Assembly (NCBI RefSeq): GCF_009496155.1
Contig: NZ_WIJP01000008.1
Span: forward strand, 49,720 to 113,719
From: Streptococcus mitis
GTDB lineage: Bacteria; Bacillota; Bacilli; Lactobacillales; Streptococcaceae
DNA length: 64,000 nucleotides
Reading direction: 5' to 3'
Shown here: piece by piece, positions 7,401-16,922 of the stretch
How positions within the stretch are numbered: position 1 is the first letter of the stretch
How the letters are laid out: every line of letters starts with the position of its first letter
Made by a program: the position numbers and the translations under genes
Notes under the pieces: generated by a model
What the model saw: the letters and a program-made list of their open reading frames with translations, nothing else
The model's database searches: none
Told to the model about the DNA's origin: nothing

Positions 7401-8381
7401 CTACACGCGTTCTTTCCATGAAGTCGCTGTTGTTTGAAGAACCTTGTTGAGTTCATCAATGTTTTCAAAACCAGTTGTGCGAAGCCATTCGCGAGCTGCT
7501 GTTTCACCATCTTTGATGTAAGCTTCAACTGATCCAGCCCATGTAGCACGGCCACAAAGAACTCCGTTAAAGTTTGCACCTGATTCATGAGCAAATACCA
7601 GAGTATCTTGGAAGAGTTTAGCTGATACACCAGCACTCAAGTAGATGTATGGCAAGTTCGTTGCTTCATCTTGTGCTTTGAAGAATGCTGCTGCTTCTTC
7701 ACGTGTATAAACTACTTCACCTTCAGCGAAGCCTTCAACATATTTAATGTTTACAGGAACTTCTACTTTCAAGACATCAATGTTAAAGCGTGGGTCTGAG
7801 AAGACTTTCATAGCACCGATAACTTTGTGTGGTTTTACTTTAGCGTATTCTACAGAACCAGCGTCAGTAATTTTTTCATCGTAAGCAAGAATTTCAAGGA
7901 AGAATGGGATATCTTCAGCCACACACTCAGAACCGATACGTTCGATGTAAGCTTGTTTTTCTTGGTTGAGTTCGTCTGAGCTATCTACGTCATAGTAAAG
8001 CAAGAATTTAACTGCATCTGCACCTTCTTCTTTAATACGTTTTGCAGACCAAACATCCAAGCAGTCTGGCAAACGTTTTGTACTTGTTGTATCATAACCT
8101 GTTTTTTCATAAGCAAGAAGAAGACCAGCTTTTTCGTCAAGAGCTTTAGTCGCTGGAAGTCCATACTCAGGGTCAAGAAGCATTGATGAAGCGTATTTAG
8201 TCAATTCATCTGCTACTAAAACTTTAAGTTCTTCCATTTGAGCTACAGTTGGTTCTTCTGTTTGGTGTTGAGCCATGAGGCGCTTCAAAGCACCACGTTG
8301 GTCAAATGCAAGAGCTGAGATGATTCCATTTTCATCAGAAAGTTTTTCTAAGCGTGCACGTTTTTGTTCTGTTAAAGCCAT
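7401..8381 (-). CDS. lacD: Tagatose-1,6-bisphosphate aldolase LacD
   Basis: This 326-residue class I aldolase cleaves tagatose-1,6-bisphosphate to dihydroxyacetone phosphate and glyceraldehyde-3-phosphate, the last step of the tagatose pathway. The Schiff-base lysine is visible at residue 205 in VLKVEVPVN, with [11 protein letters not shown] and YLSAGVSA as further family motifs. It has full family length and is the last gene of the lacA-lacB-lacC-lacD operon, 1 base after lacC. In Streptococcus pyogenes a LacD paralogue also has a regulatory role; nothing here indicates that function. Confidence 0.95.
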   Translation of the reverse strand: MALTEQKRARLEKLSDENGIISALAFDQRGALKRLMAQHQTEEPTVAQMEELKVLVADELTKYASSMLLDPEYGLPATKALDEKAGLLLAYEKTGYDTTSTKRLPDCLDVWSAKRIKEEGADAVKFLLYYDVDSSDELNQEKQAYIERIGSECVAEDIPFFLEILAYDEKITDAGSVEYAKVKPHKVIGAMKVFSDPRFNIDVLKVEVPVNIKYVEGFAEGEVVYTREEAAAFFKAQDEATNLPYIYLSAGVSAKLFQDTLVFAHESGANFNGVLCGRATWAGSVEAYIKDGETAAREWLRTTGFENIDELNKVLQTTATSWKERV

Positions 8382-8382
8382 T

Positions 8383-9312
8383 TTATACCTCTTTTACTAT
8401 TAATTGTTCATATAGAGCTTGATAGTTAGCCATGTTGACATGACCAGTCATTTTTTCTTGAGCATTGAGCATACCAAGGACATTTGCCTTGATGAGTAAT
8501 TCTGCATCCGATTCTTTATGAAGAAGACCTGAAGAAATCCCTGCTACAGTAGAATCTCCAGATCCGACAGGATTTACCACCTGAATTCTAGGAATATCTA
8601 CCTTGTAGAAAGTGTCACCATGTTTGGCAAAAGCACCGTTGGCACCAAGTGAAACGATAATCCATTCAATCCCTGCAAACAAAGGTTCTTGAAGGACTTC
8701 TTTTAATTCATCCAAATCCTCGGAAACTTCTCTACCTAGAAGCTGGGACAATTCCTCATTATTTGGTTTGATGACTGTTGGTTTATGTGGTGATTCAAGA
8801 ACCGCTTGAAGTGCTGCACCAGAGCAGTCCAAGACTACAGGCTTGCCAGCTTGATTAGCAAGTTCTACCAAGCTCGCATAGTAATCAACTGGAAGACCTG
8901 CTGGTAAACTACCTGAGATAGCTACTACTTCAACTGAGCCCAAGAGTTTTTTGAAATGTTCCAAAAAGTCTTGACCTTCTTGTTCAAGAACTTCAGGTCC
9001 TTTTTCAAGAACTTCTGTTTGATTGTCTCCATGGAGAATAGCGATACAGTTACGAGTTTCTCCCTGAATTGAGAAGAAATCTTTTTTTACTTGATCATCG
9101 ATATGTTCAACCAAAAACTCACCAAGTTTGCCACCCACTAAACCAGTAGCAAGAACAGGATCTCCAAATTCTGAAAGTACTCGGGTAACATTGAGTCCCT
9201 TACCACCAGCCGTTTTGGTTACATCCACCACACGATTGACAGTATCAATCTTCAACTCATCCAAGGGATAGGAAATATCAATGGATGGGTTCATTGTGAC
9301 TGTTAAAATCAT
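8383..9312 (-). CDS. lacC: Tagatose-6-phosphate kinase LacC
   Basis: This 309-residue PfkB/ribokinase-family kinase phosphorylates tagatose-6-phosphate with ATP to the 1,6-bisphosphate. The N-terminal [12 protein letters not shown] and [11 protein letters not shown] substrate motifs and the C-terminal [12 protein letters not shown] anion-hole motif with catalytic Asp253 are intact. It lies 10 bases after lacB and immediately before lacD. Its family also contains 1-phosphofructokinase, but the operon context supports LacC. Confidence 0.95.
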   Translation of the reverse strand: MILTVTMNPSIDISYPLDELKIDTVNRVVDVTKTAGGKGLNVTRVLSEFGDPVLATGLVGGKLGEFLVEHIDDQVKKDFFSIQGETRNCIAILHGDNQTEVLEKGPEVLEQEGQDFLEHFKKLLGSVEVVAISGSLPAGLPVDYYASLVELANQAGKPVVLDCSGAALQAVLESPHKPTVIKPNNEELSQLLGREVSEDLDELKEVLQEPLFAGIEWIIVSLGANGAFAKHGDTFYKVDIPRIQVVNPVGSGDSTVAGISSGLLHKESDAELLIKANVLGMLNAQEKMTGHVNMANYQALYEQLIVKEV

Positions 9313-9322
9313 AGGTCACCTC

Positions 9323-9838
9323 TTAGTCGTGGTATTCTCCGCGATCCCATTTTTCAAGGAATTCAGTGAAGAAGTTTGCGTCTGTTTGTTGAGCATTGTG
9401 ACTTTCAACATGTTCAATTTTCGCAATCAATTTTTTATTTTCTTCAGATGGTTTGTATTCAGCATGGATGAAAGCCTCGATGATGTCACACATGAGCAAT
9501 TCACCAGTAATCTTACCACCAAAACCGATAACGTTAGCGTTCAATTGTTCTTTAGCATAAAGGGCTGTTGTCATATCACGAACCAAGGCAGAACGAACAC
9601 CTGGGACTTTATTTACAGCGTTGTTTATACCAACACCAGTACCACAGATACATACTCCAAGATCAGCTTGACCGCTAGTTACAGCTTCCCCTACTTTTTT
9701 ACCAAAGATTGGGTAGTGAGTACGTGTATGGTCATATGTACCAAAGTCAATAACTTCATATCCTTTTGATTTCAAAAATTCTGAAACCGCCATTTTTTCA
9801 TCTGTTACGATGTGGTCACATCCAATTGCAATTCTCAT
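9323..9838 (-). CDS. lacB: Galactose-6-phosphate isomerase subunit LacB (canonical copy)
   Basis: This 171-residue subunit has [13 protein letters not shown] with the catalytic Cys of LacB and the conserved [13 protein letters not shown] segment and WDRGEYHD tail. With LacA it converts galactose-6-phosphate to tagatose-6-phosphate. It is second in the lacABCD operon, with 30 bases to lacA and 10 to lacC. The sequence is close to LacB of other streptococci, unlike the diverged copy at 6605-7123. Confidence 0.95.
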   Translation of the reverse strand: MRIAIGCDHIVTDEKMAVSEFLKSKGYEVIDFGTYDHTRTHYPIFGKKVGEAVTSGQADLGVCICGTGVGINNAVNKVPGVRSALVRDMTTALYAKEQLNANVIGFGGKITGELLMCDIIEAFIHAEYKPSEENKKLIAKIEHVESHNAQQTDANFFTEFLEKWDRGEYHD

Positions 9839-9868
9839 TTTTAACTTACCTTTCTTACTGTAATCTAA

Positions 9869-10294
9869 TTAGCACATTTTGTTCAACATATCGACACGAA
9901 TTTGGTGACGTCCACCATCGTATTTACCGTTAACAAATCCTTTAGCGATGTTTTTAGCCAATTCATCACCAACAAGTTGTGCACCCATAGTGATCATACG
10001 TGAGTTGTTGTGGCCACGAGTCATATAAGCTGAACGTTCGTCAGATACTTCTGCAGCAACCATTCCTTTGATCTTAGTTGCGACCATAAATGGACCAGCT
10101 CCATAAGCATCAATCACGATACCAAGGTTTTGTTCTTCTTTGTTTACTTCTGCAGCAACAGCAAGAGTCACATCAACAAAGTCTTGACCTTCAGCCGTAA
10201 CATCCACAACGTGGAAGTTTTCTTTTTCCAAGAAGTCTTTCACAACTTCTTTCAATCTCAAACCTGCAGCATCTGCACCGATAACAATAGCCAT
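9869..10294 (-). CDS. lacA: Galactose-6-phosphate isomerase subunit LacA (canonical copy)
   Basis: This 141-residue subunit is the partner of LacB. It keeps the family core [22 protein letters not shown], here split as VATKIKGM and [14 protein letters not shown] with the conserved His, and the [14 protein letters not shown] ending. It is the first gene of the tagatose operon. Its leader (10295-10583) contains a near-consensus promoter and repeated TTTGTTGC words that may bind LacR. Confidence 0.95.
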   Translation of the reverse strand: MAIVIGADAAGLRLKEVVKDFLEKENFHVVDVTAEGQDFVDVTLAVAAEVNKEEQNLGIVIDAYGAGPFMVATKIKGMVAAEVSDERSAYMTRGHNNSRMITMGAQLVGDELAKNIAKGFVNGKYDGGRHQIRVDMLNKMC

Positions 10295-10485
10295 ATTGTT
10301 TCTCCTTTTTATTTTTCTAGGCTAGTAAAACCTTTTATAGTTAGCAGTTTACCTACAAAAGCTTTCTAGCAGTTTGTTGACAAATTAGATTGAATGAGAT
10401 GAATGACACCTTATTCAAGTTTAGGAAAGCAGTTTCCTAGAAATAATCCTTCTCTACGAAAGAGAATATAACAATTGATTATTTG

Positions 10486-10518
10486 TTTGTTGCAAACATC
10501 ATTTGTTGCTTACGAACA
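10486..10518. promoter_or_regulatory. Candidate LacR operator repeats in the lacA leader
   Basis: TTTGTTGC occurs twice with a 16-base period (10486-10493 and 10502-10509), each followed within a few bases by an AACAT half-site. The repeats lie just downstream of the predicted lacA start of transcription. DeoR-family operators are usually such short repeats; assignment to LacR is inference from location. Confidence 0.35.
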
Positions 10519-10519
10519 T

Positions 10520-10548
10520 AATATACTCCTATTTTCTGAAAAAGTCAA
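10520..10548 (-). promoter_or_regulatory. Predicted lacABCD promoter
   Basis: On the minus strand TTGACT (10543-10548) and TATATT (10520-10525) are separated by exactly 17 bases, about 225 bases upstream of lacA. The word AAACACAAAAACAAACA lies directly upstream at 10556-10572 and resembles the AAACAAAC repeats in front of the PTS operon. Confidence 0.65.
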
Positions 10549-10583
10549 CAGTTAATGTTTGTTTTTGTGTTTTATTTTTGAAT

Positions 10584-11480
10584 CTAAAAAATTTCGATGT
10601 CAAAACCAATTTGATCCACTTGACCAGGTTCTAGGAGACGAACATTCTTCTTATCTTCTAGACGATCTCCTTCTTCAAGGGATGTTGACAAGCCAGACCA
10701 TGGTTCAAAAGCAATGAAAGGACCTTTATTCAAAGTTGACCAGATAATGAGATTTGAGAACTCTGCAAAGTGCACTTTCAATCCCTTATCATGTTTACGA
10801 GAACGAAGGGCAATTGTTCTAGATTGCAATTCATCTAAGGTGACTGCATCTGTGCTGAAAAGATCATAACTAAGATCTATTTCTTTTTGTCCCTCTAGCC
10901 ATGGACTTCTATCTTGAAAATCAAGCATCCCCGTTTCTGGGAAAGGACGTGGAACAGAGCAAGTCTCTTCTTTCTCAAACTCTAAATAGTAATCTTCATA
11001 GACTTCATCATCCAGTAGAGGACAATTAAATCCTGGATGTCCACCAATAAAGTAAGGCATGACCTTGCTAGTTTCTTTATTAAAGATTTTGTATTGAGTT
11101 CGTACTGTCTTGCCAGTAAGGATATAAGTAATCTCTAGGCGAAAATGATAAGGATAGTTTTGATAGCTATTCTCATCGTCCTCAATTGCAAAAGTTACAC
11201 TCTTGTCTGTCTGTTCAACTAATTCAAATTCTTTCTTACGAACCAAACCATGACGAGGAATATTTCCTTTGATTTCTTGTCCCTTCTCATCTATATAGAG
11301 AGCTGTATCCTCTCTTAAAGAACCACAAATGGGGAAGAGAACAGGAGCTTGTCCACTCCAATAAGTGGCATCCCCTTGCCACAAATACTCCAGTCCCTCA
11401 GCATCTTTTATAGAAGAAAGGGCCCCACCAAAACTGTTAAATTGAACTCTTAATTGTTCTGATTTTAATTCAATTACCAT
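10584..11480 (-). CDS. Aldose 1-epimerase family protein (LacX-like)
   Basis: This 298-residue galactose-mutarotase-fold protein likely interconverts alpha and beta anomers of a hexose or hexose phosphate in the cytoplasm. Family features are the N-terminal FNSFGGALSSIKD strand, PRHGLVRKKEF with conserved His, IGGHPGFNCPL with the second His, and IAFEPWSGLSTS near the C-terminus. It lies between the PTS genes and lacABCD on the same strand and resembles LacX of lactococcal lac operons. A strong terminator for the PTS operon lies just upstream, so it may depend on readthrough or a weak promoter of its own. Confidence 0.85.
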   Translation of the reverse strand: MVIELKSEQLRVQFNSFGGALSSIKDAEGLEYLWQGDATYWSGQAPVLFPICGSLREDTALYIDEKGQEIKGNIPRHGLVRKKEFELVEQTDKSVTFAIEDDENSYQNYPYHFRLEITYILTGKTVRTQYKIFNKETSKVMPYFIGGHPGFNCPLLDDEVYEDYYLEFEKEETCSVPRPFPETGMLDFQDRSPWLEGQKEIDLSYDLFSTDAVTLDELQSRTIALRSRKHDKGLKVHFAEFSNLIIWSTLNKGPFIAFEPWSGLSTSLEEGDRLEDKKNVRLLEPGQVDQIGFDIEIF

Positions 11481-11508
11481 TATTTTCTCCGATTTCTTGA
11501 TAGTTTAT

Positions 11509-11552
11509 AAAAAACTAGGCTGTCACTCCTAGAAGGTATGACAACCTAGTTT
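11509..11552 (-). terminator. Terminator after the PTS IIC gene
   Basis: AAACTAGG (11545-11552, minus-strand sense) and an adjoining TGTCA pair with TGACA and CCTAGTTTTTT, with a T-run at 11509-11514. It is placed between BOX (11562-11665) and the epimerase gene. Confidence 0.8.
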
Positions 11553-11561
11553 CAACAATTT

Positions 11562-11665
11562 ACACTCTGCGAAAATCAAATTCAAACTTCGTCAGCGTCG
11601 CTTTGCCGTACTTTAGTACAGCCTACAGCTAACTTCCTAGTTTGCTCTTTGATTTTCATTGAGCT
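11562..11665 (+). repeat. BOX element, boxA-boxC without boxB
   Basis: BoxA-like CTCTGCGAAAATCAAATTC with CGTCAGCGTCGCTTTGCCGTA is joined directly to boxC (CTAACTTCCTAGTTTGCTC, TTTGATTTTCATTGAG). The central boxB module is missing. It lies in the 3' untranslated part of the PTS operon. Confidence 0.85.
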
Positions 11666-11684
11666 TACATTTTATAGGAGCGCA

Positions 11685-13160
11685 TTATTTTGCTTTTGCT
11701 GCGTACTCTTCGTTACGTTTGATCATTTGTTTTCTGTACCAAGCAAAGATACCGATATAGAATACAAGGAAGACTGCAGCACCAAGGATTGCTTTGATAT
11801 CACCTGTTGTAGTGTTACCAATTGTCCAACCAAGAAGTTTTTCAATTGGTCCTTCAAGAGTTGAGTGAGTAATCAATTGAGTTTGACTCACACCTGCTGG
11901 GAAGGCACCTACACCTTTAGCAAGTTCTGTCGCAAATGGTGCAATAAGTGTACCTGAAAGAAGGAAGAGTGGCAACAAGAGTGTTCCGAAGATAATCATA
12001 CGGAGCAATTTACCACGTGTTACAACCAAGAGAGCTGGAGTAACACCCATAGCGATGATACCTGCAAGTGGCAAGATACCATTTCCGACTTTTGAAAGAA
12101 GTACTGCTTCAATCAACATGATTGGTGCAAGTACGTTTGCACAAGCCCAGATTTCAGCACGACCAGCGATGAATGGCCAGTCAAGACCGATGTTGAATTT
12201 ACGTCCTTGAAGACGTTTAGTAGCAACGTTTGTAATACCTTGTGATAGTGGTTCTACGGCTGCGATGAACCATGAACCGATAAGTGAGAAGAGTTCCAAA
12301 GATACACCAGCAGTCAAACCAAGAGACAACCATCCTTTGATAACAAGACGCCATTTATCTGCATCTTCAACACCTGCAATTGGATGTGGAGTTCCCATAA
12401 TACCGATAACGATACCAAGGATGAAACCGATAAAGAATTTAGATCCCCAGAAACCGATTTTCTTGTTCAATTTAGCAGCGTCAAAGTCATATTTATCAAG
12501 TCCTGGGAAGAATTTTTCAAAAATTTTATCCAAAACCATGATAACTGGGTTCATCATGTAGTTCATGTGAGTTGATGTCATTGGTGATGAACTTGGAGCG
12601 TTAAGAAGGTCATCAAATGTAGGTTTCATCAAGTCAGAGTTGATAATTTTCAACACACCAACAAGGACGATAGCTGCTGTAGCAATCAAGAGTGAGACCC
12701 CTTGGCTCACACCATTGTTGTCAGCATACCATTTAATCAAAAGACCTGTGATAGACAAGTGCCAGATATCAAAGATATCAACGTCAAGTGTATCAGTTTT
12801 CTTCATAGCAAGCATCACTACGTTGACAATCAACATGATGAGCAAGAAGTAAAGTGTCCAAGCAGATCCCCAAGTGATTGTGGCAAGTGGCGCCCAACCA
12901 ACGTCAGTGATACTCAATTGGATACCTGTGTTTTCAACGAATTTTGCAAGTGATGCTGAGAAAGCACCATTTAGCATACCGATGATGGCACCGATACCTG
13001 TAAGAGCGATGGCAAGTTTGATACCACCTTCAAGCGCTTTGGAGAATTTCACTCCAAAAAGTAAAGCCAATACTGTCAAAATGATTAACATGATGACAGG
13101 TCCACCCATATCTAAGATGGGCTTGAAAAACTTGCCGATTAGGTCAAAGATTGCATCCAT
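11685..13160 (-). CDS. gatC: Galactitol-type PTS permease, EIIC component
   Basis: This 491-residue membrane permease of the galactitol (Gat/SgcC) PTS family has around ten to twelve hydrophobic segments, starting with the hydrophobic helix GPVIMLIILTVLALLFG. The conserved hydrophilic loop with MGTPHPIAGVEDADKW and EPLSQGITNVATKRLQG is present. It moves the sugar across the membrane for phosphorylation by IIB. Its neighbours are IIB (53 bases upstream before the IIB stop) and IIA, and the tagatose pathway follows, so the likely substrate is galactose, taken in as galactose-6-phosphate. Galactitol remains possible. Confidence 0.9.
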   Translation of the reverse strand: MDAIFDLIGKFFKPILDMGGPVIMLIILTVLALLFGVKFSKALEGGIKLAIALTGIGAIIGMLNGAFSASLAKFVENTGIQLSITDVGWAPLATITWGSAWTLYFLLIMLIVNVVMLAMKKTDTLDVDIFDIWHLSITGLLIKWYADNNGVSQGVSLLIATAAIVLVGVLKIINSDLMKPTFDDLLNAPSSSPMTSTHMNYMMNPVIMVLDKIFEKFFPGLDKYDFDAAKLNKKIGFWGSKFFIGFILGIVIGIMGTPHPIAGVEDADKWRLVIKGWLSLGLTAGVSLELFSLIGSWFIAAVEPLSQGITNVATKRLQGRKFNIGLDWPFIAGRAEIWACANVLAPIMLIEAVLLSKVGNGILPLAGIIAMGVTPALLVVTRGKLLRMIIFGTLLLPLFLLSGTLIAPFATELAKGVGAFPAGVSQTQLITHSTLEGPIEKLLGWTIGNTTTGDIKAILGAAVFLVFYIGIFAWYRKQMIKRNEEYAAKAK

Positions 13161-13212
13161 AACAGTTCCTCCCTTTTTATGTTATATGAATGTTAACTAA
13201 ATAAAGTATTTA

Positions 13213-13518
13213 TTAGCTTAATCCGTGTTCTTTAATAGCTGCTTCAATATTGTCAAATACTGGAGCACTCATCGCTGGGATACGGAATAAGATTGGTCCA
13301 GCTTCAATAACTGGGATACCTGGGTCAAAACCAAGATCTGTAGCAGCAATTGGTGTGAAGATGTCATAACCTTTGATAAGGTCTTCATTAACGTCTTTGA
13401 CCATTACCGCATCACAGTGAACATCAAAACCACGGTTTGAAAGTTCTTCTTCAAGAGCACTTTTAATTTGGTGGCTTGAGTTAACACCTGCACCGCAGGC
13501 AGCAAGAATTTTAATCAT
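13213..13518 (-). CDS. gatB: Galactitol-type PTS EIIB component
   Basis: This small cytosolic phosphotransfer protein (101 residues) receives phosphate from IIA on Cys8 in ILAACGAGVNSS and passes it to the sugar in IIC. I start it at ATG 13518, which has GGAGG 7 bases upstream; a longer frame from 13554 adds 12 residues without a ribosome site and displaces Cys from its usual position near the N-terminus. It has the length expected for GatB/SgcB. It lies 38 bases downstream of the IIA gene. Confidence 0.9.
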   Translation of the reverse strand: MIKILAACGAGVNSSHQIKSALEEELSNRGFDVHCDAVMVKDVNEDLIKGYDIFTPIAATDLGFDPGIPVIEAGPILFRIPAMSAPVFDNIEAAIKEHGLS

Positions 13519-13556
13519 ATGGATTTCCTCCGATTTAATATTTTTAATAGACAAGA

Positions 13557-14033
13557 TTATGCAGTTGCTTCAGCTATATAAGCATAGATAGCTTCTGGTT
13601 CAGAAATTTTAGCCAAATCTTCCAAATGGCCATTTCCTGTAAAGAAATCCATCAACTGAGCAAGAATGTTGGTTTGACTTGAACTTGAGTTATTAATGAT
13701 AAAGAAGAGCAAGGATACTTCTACTTCCTTATCTGGCGCAATCATATTATGGAAAGTCACTGGTTTCTCTAATCGAACGACCACAACTTTTTCGGCAAGA
13801 TTATGAACAATATCTGTATGAGGAATAGCCACATTCGGCAAATCCTTACCCAAAAATTCCATATCTAAGCCAGTTGGAAATGACTTTTCACGCGTGATCA
13901 AGGCTTCACGATAGGTTGGAGTTACGATTTCTCGTTCTTCCAATAAAGTTGCAACCTGATCAAAAAGATGTTCTTGATTATCCGCTTCTAAGCAAAACAC
14001 AAGGTTTTTGTCAAAGAAATGATCTAATCCCAT
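13557..14033 (-). CDS. gatA: PTS EIIA component, fructose/mannitol-type domain
   Basis: This 158-residue PTS_EIIA_2-fold cytosolic protein takes phosphate from HPr on His72 in VAIPHTDIVH. TGLDMEFLGKDLPNVA preceding it is typical for galactitol-type IIA. I chose ATG 14033 (MGLDHFF) with AAGG upstream; ATG 14054 would add MERRENL over the ribosome site. It is the first gene of the gatA-gatB-gatC operon, with a near-perfect promoter at 14070-14098. Confidence 0.9.
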   Translation of the reverse strand: MGLDHFFDKNLVFCLEADNQEHLFDQVATLLEEREIVTPTYREALITREKSFPTGLDMEFLGKDLPNVAIPHTDIVHNLAEKVVVVRLEKPVTFHNMIAPDKEVEVSLLFFIINNSSSSQTNILAQLMDFFTGNGHLEDLAKISEPEAIYAYIAEATA

Positions 14034-14069
14034 AAGGTTTTCCCTTCTTTCCATTAACTTTATGCTATA

Positions 14070-14098
14070 AGTATAACACTATATGAAATCGTTGTCAA
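14070..14098 (-). promoter_or_regulatory. Predicted PTS (gatABC) promoter
   Basis: On the minus strand TTGACA (14093-14098) and TATACT (14070-14075) are separated by exactly 17 bases, 37 bases before the gatA start. Confidence 0.75.
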
Positions 14099-14162
14099 TA
14101 ATTTTCTGTTCTTTTTTGTCTCTTTTTTTATATTTTTGTTGTTTTTATAGTTCGACTTATTG

Positions 14163-14182
14163 AAACAAACATATAAACAAAC
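14163..14182. promoter_or_regulatory. Candidate LacR operator upstream of the PTS promoter
   Basis: AAACAAAC occurs twice with a 12-base period (14163-14170 and 14175-14182), about 65 bases upstream of the -35 box. A related AAACACAAAAACAAACA word is upstream of the lacABCD promoter (10556-10572). The shared position suggests one regulator, perhaps LacR; this is inference. Confidence 0.35.
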
Positions 14183-14207
14183 ACAGCAACATTTTTTGTT
14201 TTGGAAT

Positions 14208-14237
14208 CAAAAAAAGCAGACCATTTAAGCCTGCTTT
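14208..14237 (-). terminator. Terminator after lepA
   Basis: On the minus strand AAAGCAG (14231-14237) pairs with CTGCTTT (14213-14219) and is followed by a T-run. It is about 55 bases past the lepA stop. Confidence 0.75.
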
Positions 14238-14290
14238 ACTATTGATTCTTACATGATTTTGCTATTAACAAGAAAAGCAATTATGATAAC

Positions 14291-16114
14291 TTATTCTTCA
14301 TCCATACTCAAGACGCTGAGGAAGGCTTCTTGTGGTACTTCTACTGATCCGATGGCTTTCATGCGCTTCTTACCAGCTTTTTGTTTTTCAAGGAGTTTGC
14401 GTTTACGAGAAACGTCACCACCATAACATTTAGCAAGTACGTTCTTACGAAGGGCCTTGATATCAGTACGAGCCACAATCTTGTGTCCAATAGCTGCTTG
14501 AATTGGCACCTCAAATTGTTGACGAGGGATAATTTTCTTGAGCTTATCAACGATGAGTTTTCCACGTTCATACGCAAAATCCTTATGAACGATGAAGCTA
14601 AGGGCATCAACCTTGTCTCCATTGAGAAGGATGTCCATTTTGACCAGCTTAGATGGACGGTACTCTGACAATTCGTAGTCAAAGCTTGCATAACCACGTG
14701 TCGAAGACTTAAGCTTGTCAAAGAAGTCAAAGACGATTTCAGCAAGCGGAATTTGATAGATAACATTGACACGGTTATCATCGATATAATCCATAGTCAC
14801 AAAGTCCCCACGCTTGCGCTGAGCCAATTCCATCACTGCTCCAACAAACTCTTGCGGTACCATGATTTGCGCCTTAACATAAGGCTCTTCAATGGTCGCA
14901 ATCTTAGTTGGGTCTGGAAACTCAGATGGGTTAGAGACATCCATAGACTCACCGTCGGTCAAATTAACCTTATAGATAACGGATGGCGCTGTCATGATGA
15001 GGTCGATGTTGAACTCGCGTTCCAAACGCTCTTGGATAACATCCATATGGAGAAGTCCAAGGAAACCACAACGGAAACCAAATCCAAGTGCCTGAGATGT
15101 TTCTGGTTCAAACTGCAAGCTGGCATCGTTGAGCTGCAATTTTTCAAGGGCTTCACGGAGGTCATTGTACTTGTTTGACTCTATTGGATATAGACCCGCA
15201 AATACCATAGGATTCATCTGCTTGTAACCATGTAATGGCTCTGTCGCAGGATTGGTTGCCAAGGTAACGGTATCACCCACACGAGTGTCCTGAACCGTCT
15301 TGATAGAAGCCGCAATATAACCAACGTCACCAGTCGCAAGGAAATCACGACCAACTGCTTTGGGTGTAAAAATACCAACTTCTGTCACATCAAAGGTCTT
15401 GCCATTGCTCATAAGCTGAATCTTATCGCCAGGTTTGACCACCCCATCCATGACACGCACTTGGAGAATAACCCCGCGGTAAGCATCATAAACTGAGTCG
15501 AAAATCAAGGCCTTAAGTGGCGCCGTCACATCACCCGTTGGTGCTGGCACTTTTTCTACGATTTGCTCGAGAATTTCTTCAATACCGATACCAGCCTTGG
15601 CAGAAGCCAATACTGCTTCACTGGCATCCAAACCAATGACATCCTCAATCTCTGTACGCACGCGCTCTGGATCTGCAGCTGGCAGGTCAATTTTGTTAAT
15701 GACTGGCATGATTTCCAAATCATTGTCCAAGGCCAAATAAACGTTGGCAAGGGTTTGAGCCTCAATTCCTTGGGCAGCATCAACCACCAAAATAGCTCCT
15801 TCACAGGCGGCTAGTGAACGCGAAACTTCATAGGTAAAGTCAACGTGTCCTGGCGTGTCAATCAAGTGAAAAATATAAGTTTCCCCATCTTTTGCAGTAT
15901 AATTCAGTTCGATGGCATTGAGTTTAATGGTAATCCCACGTTCCCGCTCCAGATCCATGCTGTCCAAAAGTTGAGCTTGCATTTCACGGCTTGAAACGGT
16001 CTCAGTTTTTTCCAAAATGCGGTCTGCTAGAGTCGATTTTCCATGGTCAATATGGGCGATAATAGAGAAGTTACGGATCTTCTCCTGTCGTTTTTTCAAT
16101 TCTTCTAAGTTCAT
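14291..16114 (-). CDS. lepA: Elongation factor 4 (LepA), back-translocating GTPase
   Basis: This 607-residue translational GTPase binds ribosomes and can reverse translocation. The G1 motif AHIDHGKST is at residues 20-28, with [16 protein letters not shown] and NKIDLP following, then EF-G-like domains and the LepA-specific C-terminus ([20 protein letters not shown] [16 protein letters not shown]). ATG 16114 has GGAAG upstream and gives [12 protein letters not shown], the usual start; the longer frame to 16177 adds 21 unrelated residues. It is 78 bases downstream of the metallophosphatase gene. Confidence 0.97.
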   Translation of the reverse strand: MNLEELKKRQEKIRNFSIIAHIDHGKSTLADRILEKTETVSSREMQAQLLDSMDLERERGITIKLNAIELNYTAKDGETYIFHLIDTPGHVDFTYEVSRSLAACEGAILVVDAAQGIEAQTLANVYLALDNDLEIMPVINKIDLPAADPERVRTEIEDVIGLDASEAVLASAKAGIGIEEILEQIVEKVPAPTGDVTAPLKALIFDSVYDAYRGVILQVRVMDGVVKPGDKIQLMSNGKTFDVTEVGIFTPKAVGRDFLATGDVGYIAASIKTVQDTRVGDTVTLATNPATEPLHGYKQMNPMVFAGLYPIESNKYNDLREALEKLQLNDASLQFEPETSQALGFGFRCGFLGLLHMDVIQERLEREFNIDLIMTAPSVIYKVNLTDGESMDVSNPSEFPDPTKIATIEEPYVKAQIMVPQEFVGAVMELAQRKRGDFVTMDYIDDNRVNVIYQIPLAEIVFDFFDKLKSSTRGYASFDYELSEYRPSKLVKMDILLNGDKVDALSFIVHKDFAYERGKLIVDKLKKIIPRQQFEVPIQAAIGHKIVARTDIKALRKNVLAKCYGGDVSRKRKLLEKQKAGKKRMKAIGSVEVPQEAFLSVLSMDEE

Positions 16115-16192
16115 GATTCTCTTCCTTTCAGGGTATCTATTTATTATAAATTGTTTTTGGCATTTTGACAAGACCATACCCTGCTAGGAGTA

Positions 16193-16921
16193 CTAATCTT
16201 CAGCGACAAAGCCGTCATTTTCGATAAAGTGATGTTCTGTCATCCCTTGTTCTGTAAAGACAATCCCGTGAAGGACACCACCATAAACAGCTCCTCCATC
16301 CATTCCAATCTTGCCATCTTCTGTAGTCCAAAGCTCTGCTGTACCACGCTCTTGCTTTAACAAACCATAAACAGGTGTGTGACCAAAGACAATGATTTTT
16401 CCAGTATGATTTTCGGCTTCGTGGAATGGTTTTCTGAGCCAGACCTTTTTATAATCTGTGGTTTCATGCCAGTCGTCCAAGGTCAAATCAATACCTGCGT
16501 GAACAAAGATATACTTGTCTGTCTCTACCACAAACGGCATTTGACGAATGAATTCAACCAAATCTGCCGCTTCAGTGACAACACGATTAGCATCCTCAAT
16601 CCCGTCAACTGGTGCATCCAAGGGACGACCTAGGATAGAGTTAATAGTTGTATCTCCTCCATTACGACGATAGTGATCATAGCTTTCTTCAGGGTCATCG
16701 AGCCAAGTCAGAAACATATACTCATGATTTCCTGATAGACAAATAGCCCCTTGATTGTCCACCAAGTCCTTAACCATTTCAAGAACACGGCGACTATCCT
16801 CACCGCGGTCAATCAAATCTCCTAGAAAGAGCAACTGGGTCTGACCATCCCATGTTTTGAGAAGGTCTTCTAGCATCCCAGCTTTTCCGTGAACATCTCC
16901 AATTACATAATAGTCTGTCAT
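16193..16921 (-). CDS. Calcineurin-like metallophosphatase
   Basis: This 242-residue serine/threonine-phosphatase/ApaH-type metallophosphoesterase shows all core metal motifs: GDVHG near residue 8, GDLIDRGED near residue 34, SGNHEYM near residue 64 and later HAGIDL and VFGHTPVYGL. Substrates in the family range from phosphoproteins to diadenosine tetraphosphate; none can be assigned here. It directly follows recN (1 base between) and is probably the last gene of the xseA-to-recN operon, with lepA further on. Confidence 0.85.
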   Translation of the reverse strand: MTDYYVIGDVHGKAGMLEDLLKTWDGQTQLLFLGDLIDRGEDSRRVLEMVKDLVDNQGAICLSGNHEYMFLTWLDDPEESYDHYRRNGGDTTINSILGRPLDAPVDGIEDANRVVTEAADLVEFIRQMPFVVETDKYIFVHAGIDLTLDDWHETTDYKKVWLRKPFHEAENHTGKIIVFGHTPVYGLLKQERGTAELWTTEDGKIGMDGGAVYGGVLHGIVFTEQGMTEHHFIENDGFVAED

Positions 16922-16922
16922 C

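Noticed and set aside
7370..7636. Minus-strand frame overlapping the end of lacD
   Set aside because: Out-of-frame shadow of lacD with no ribosome site.
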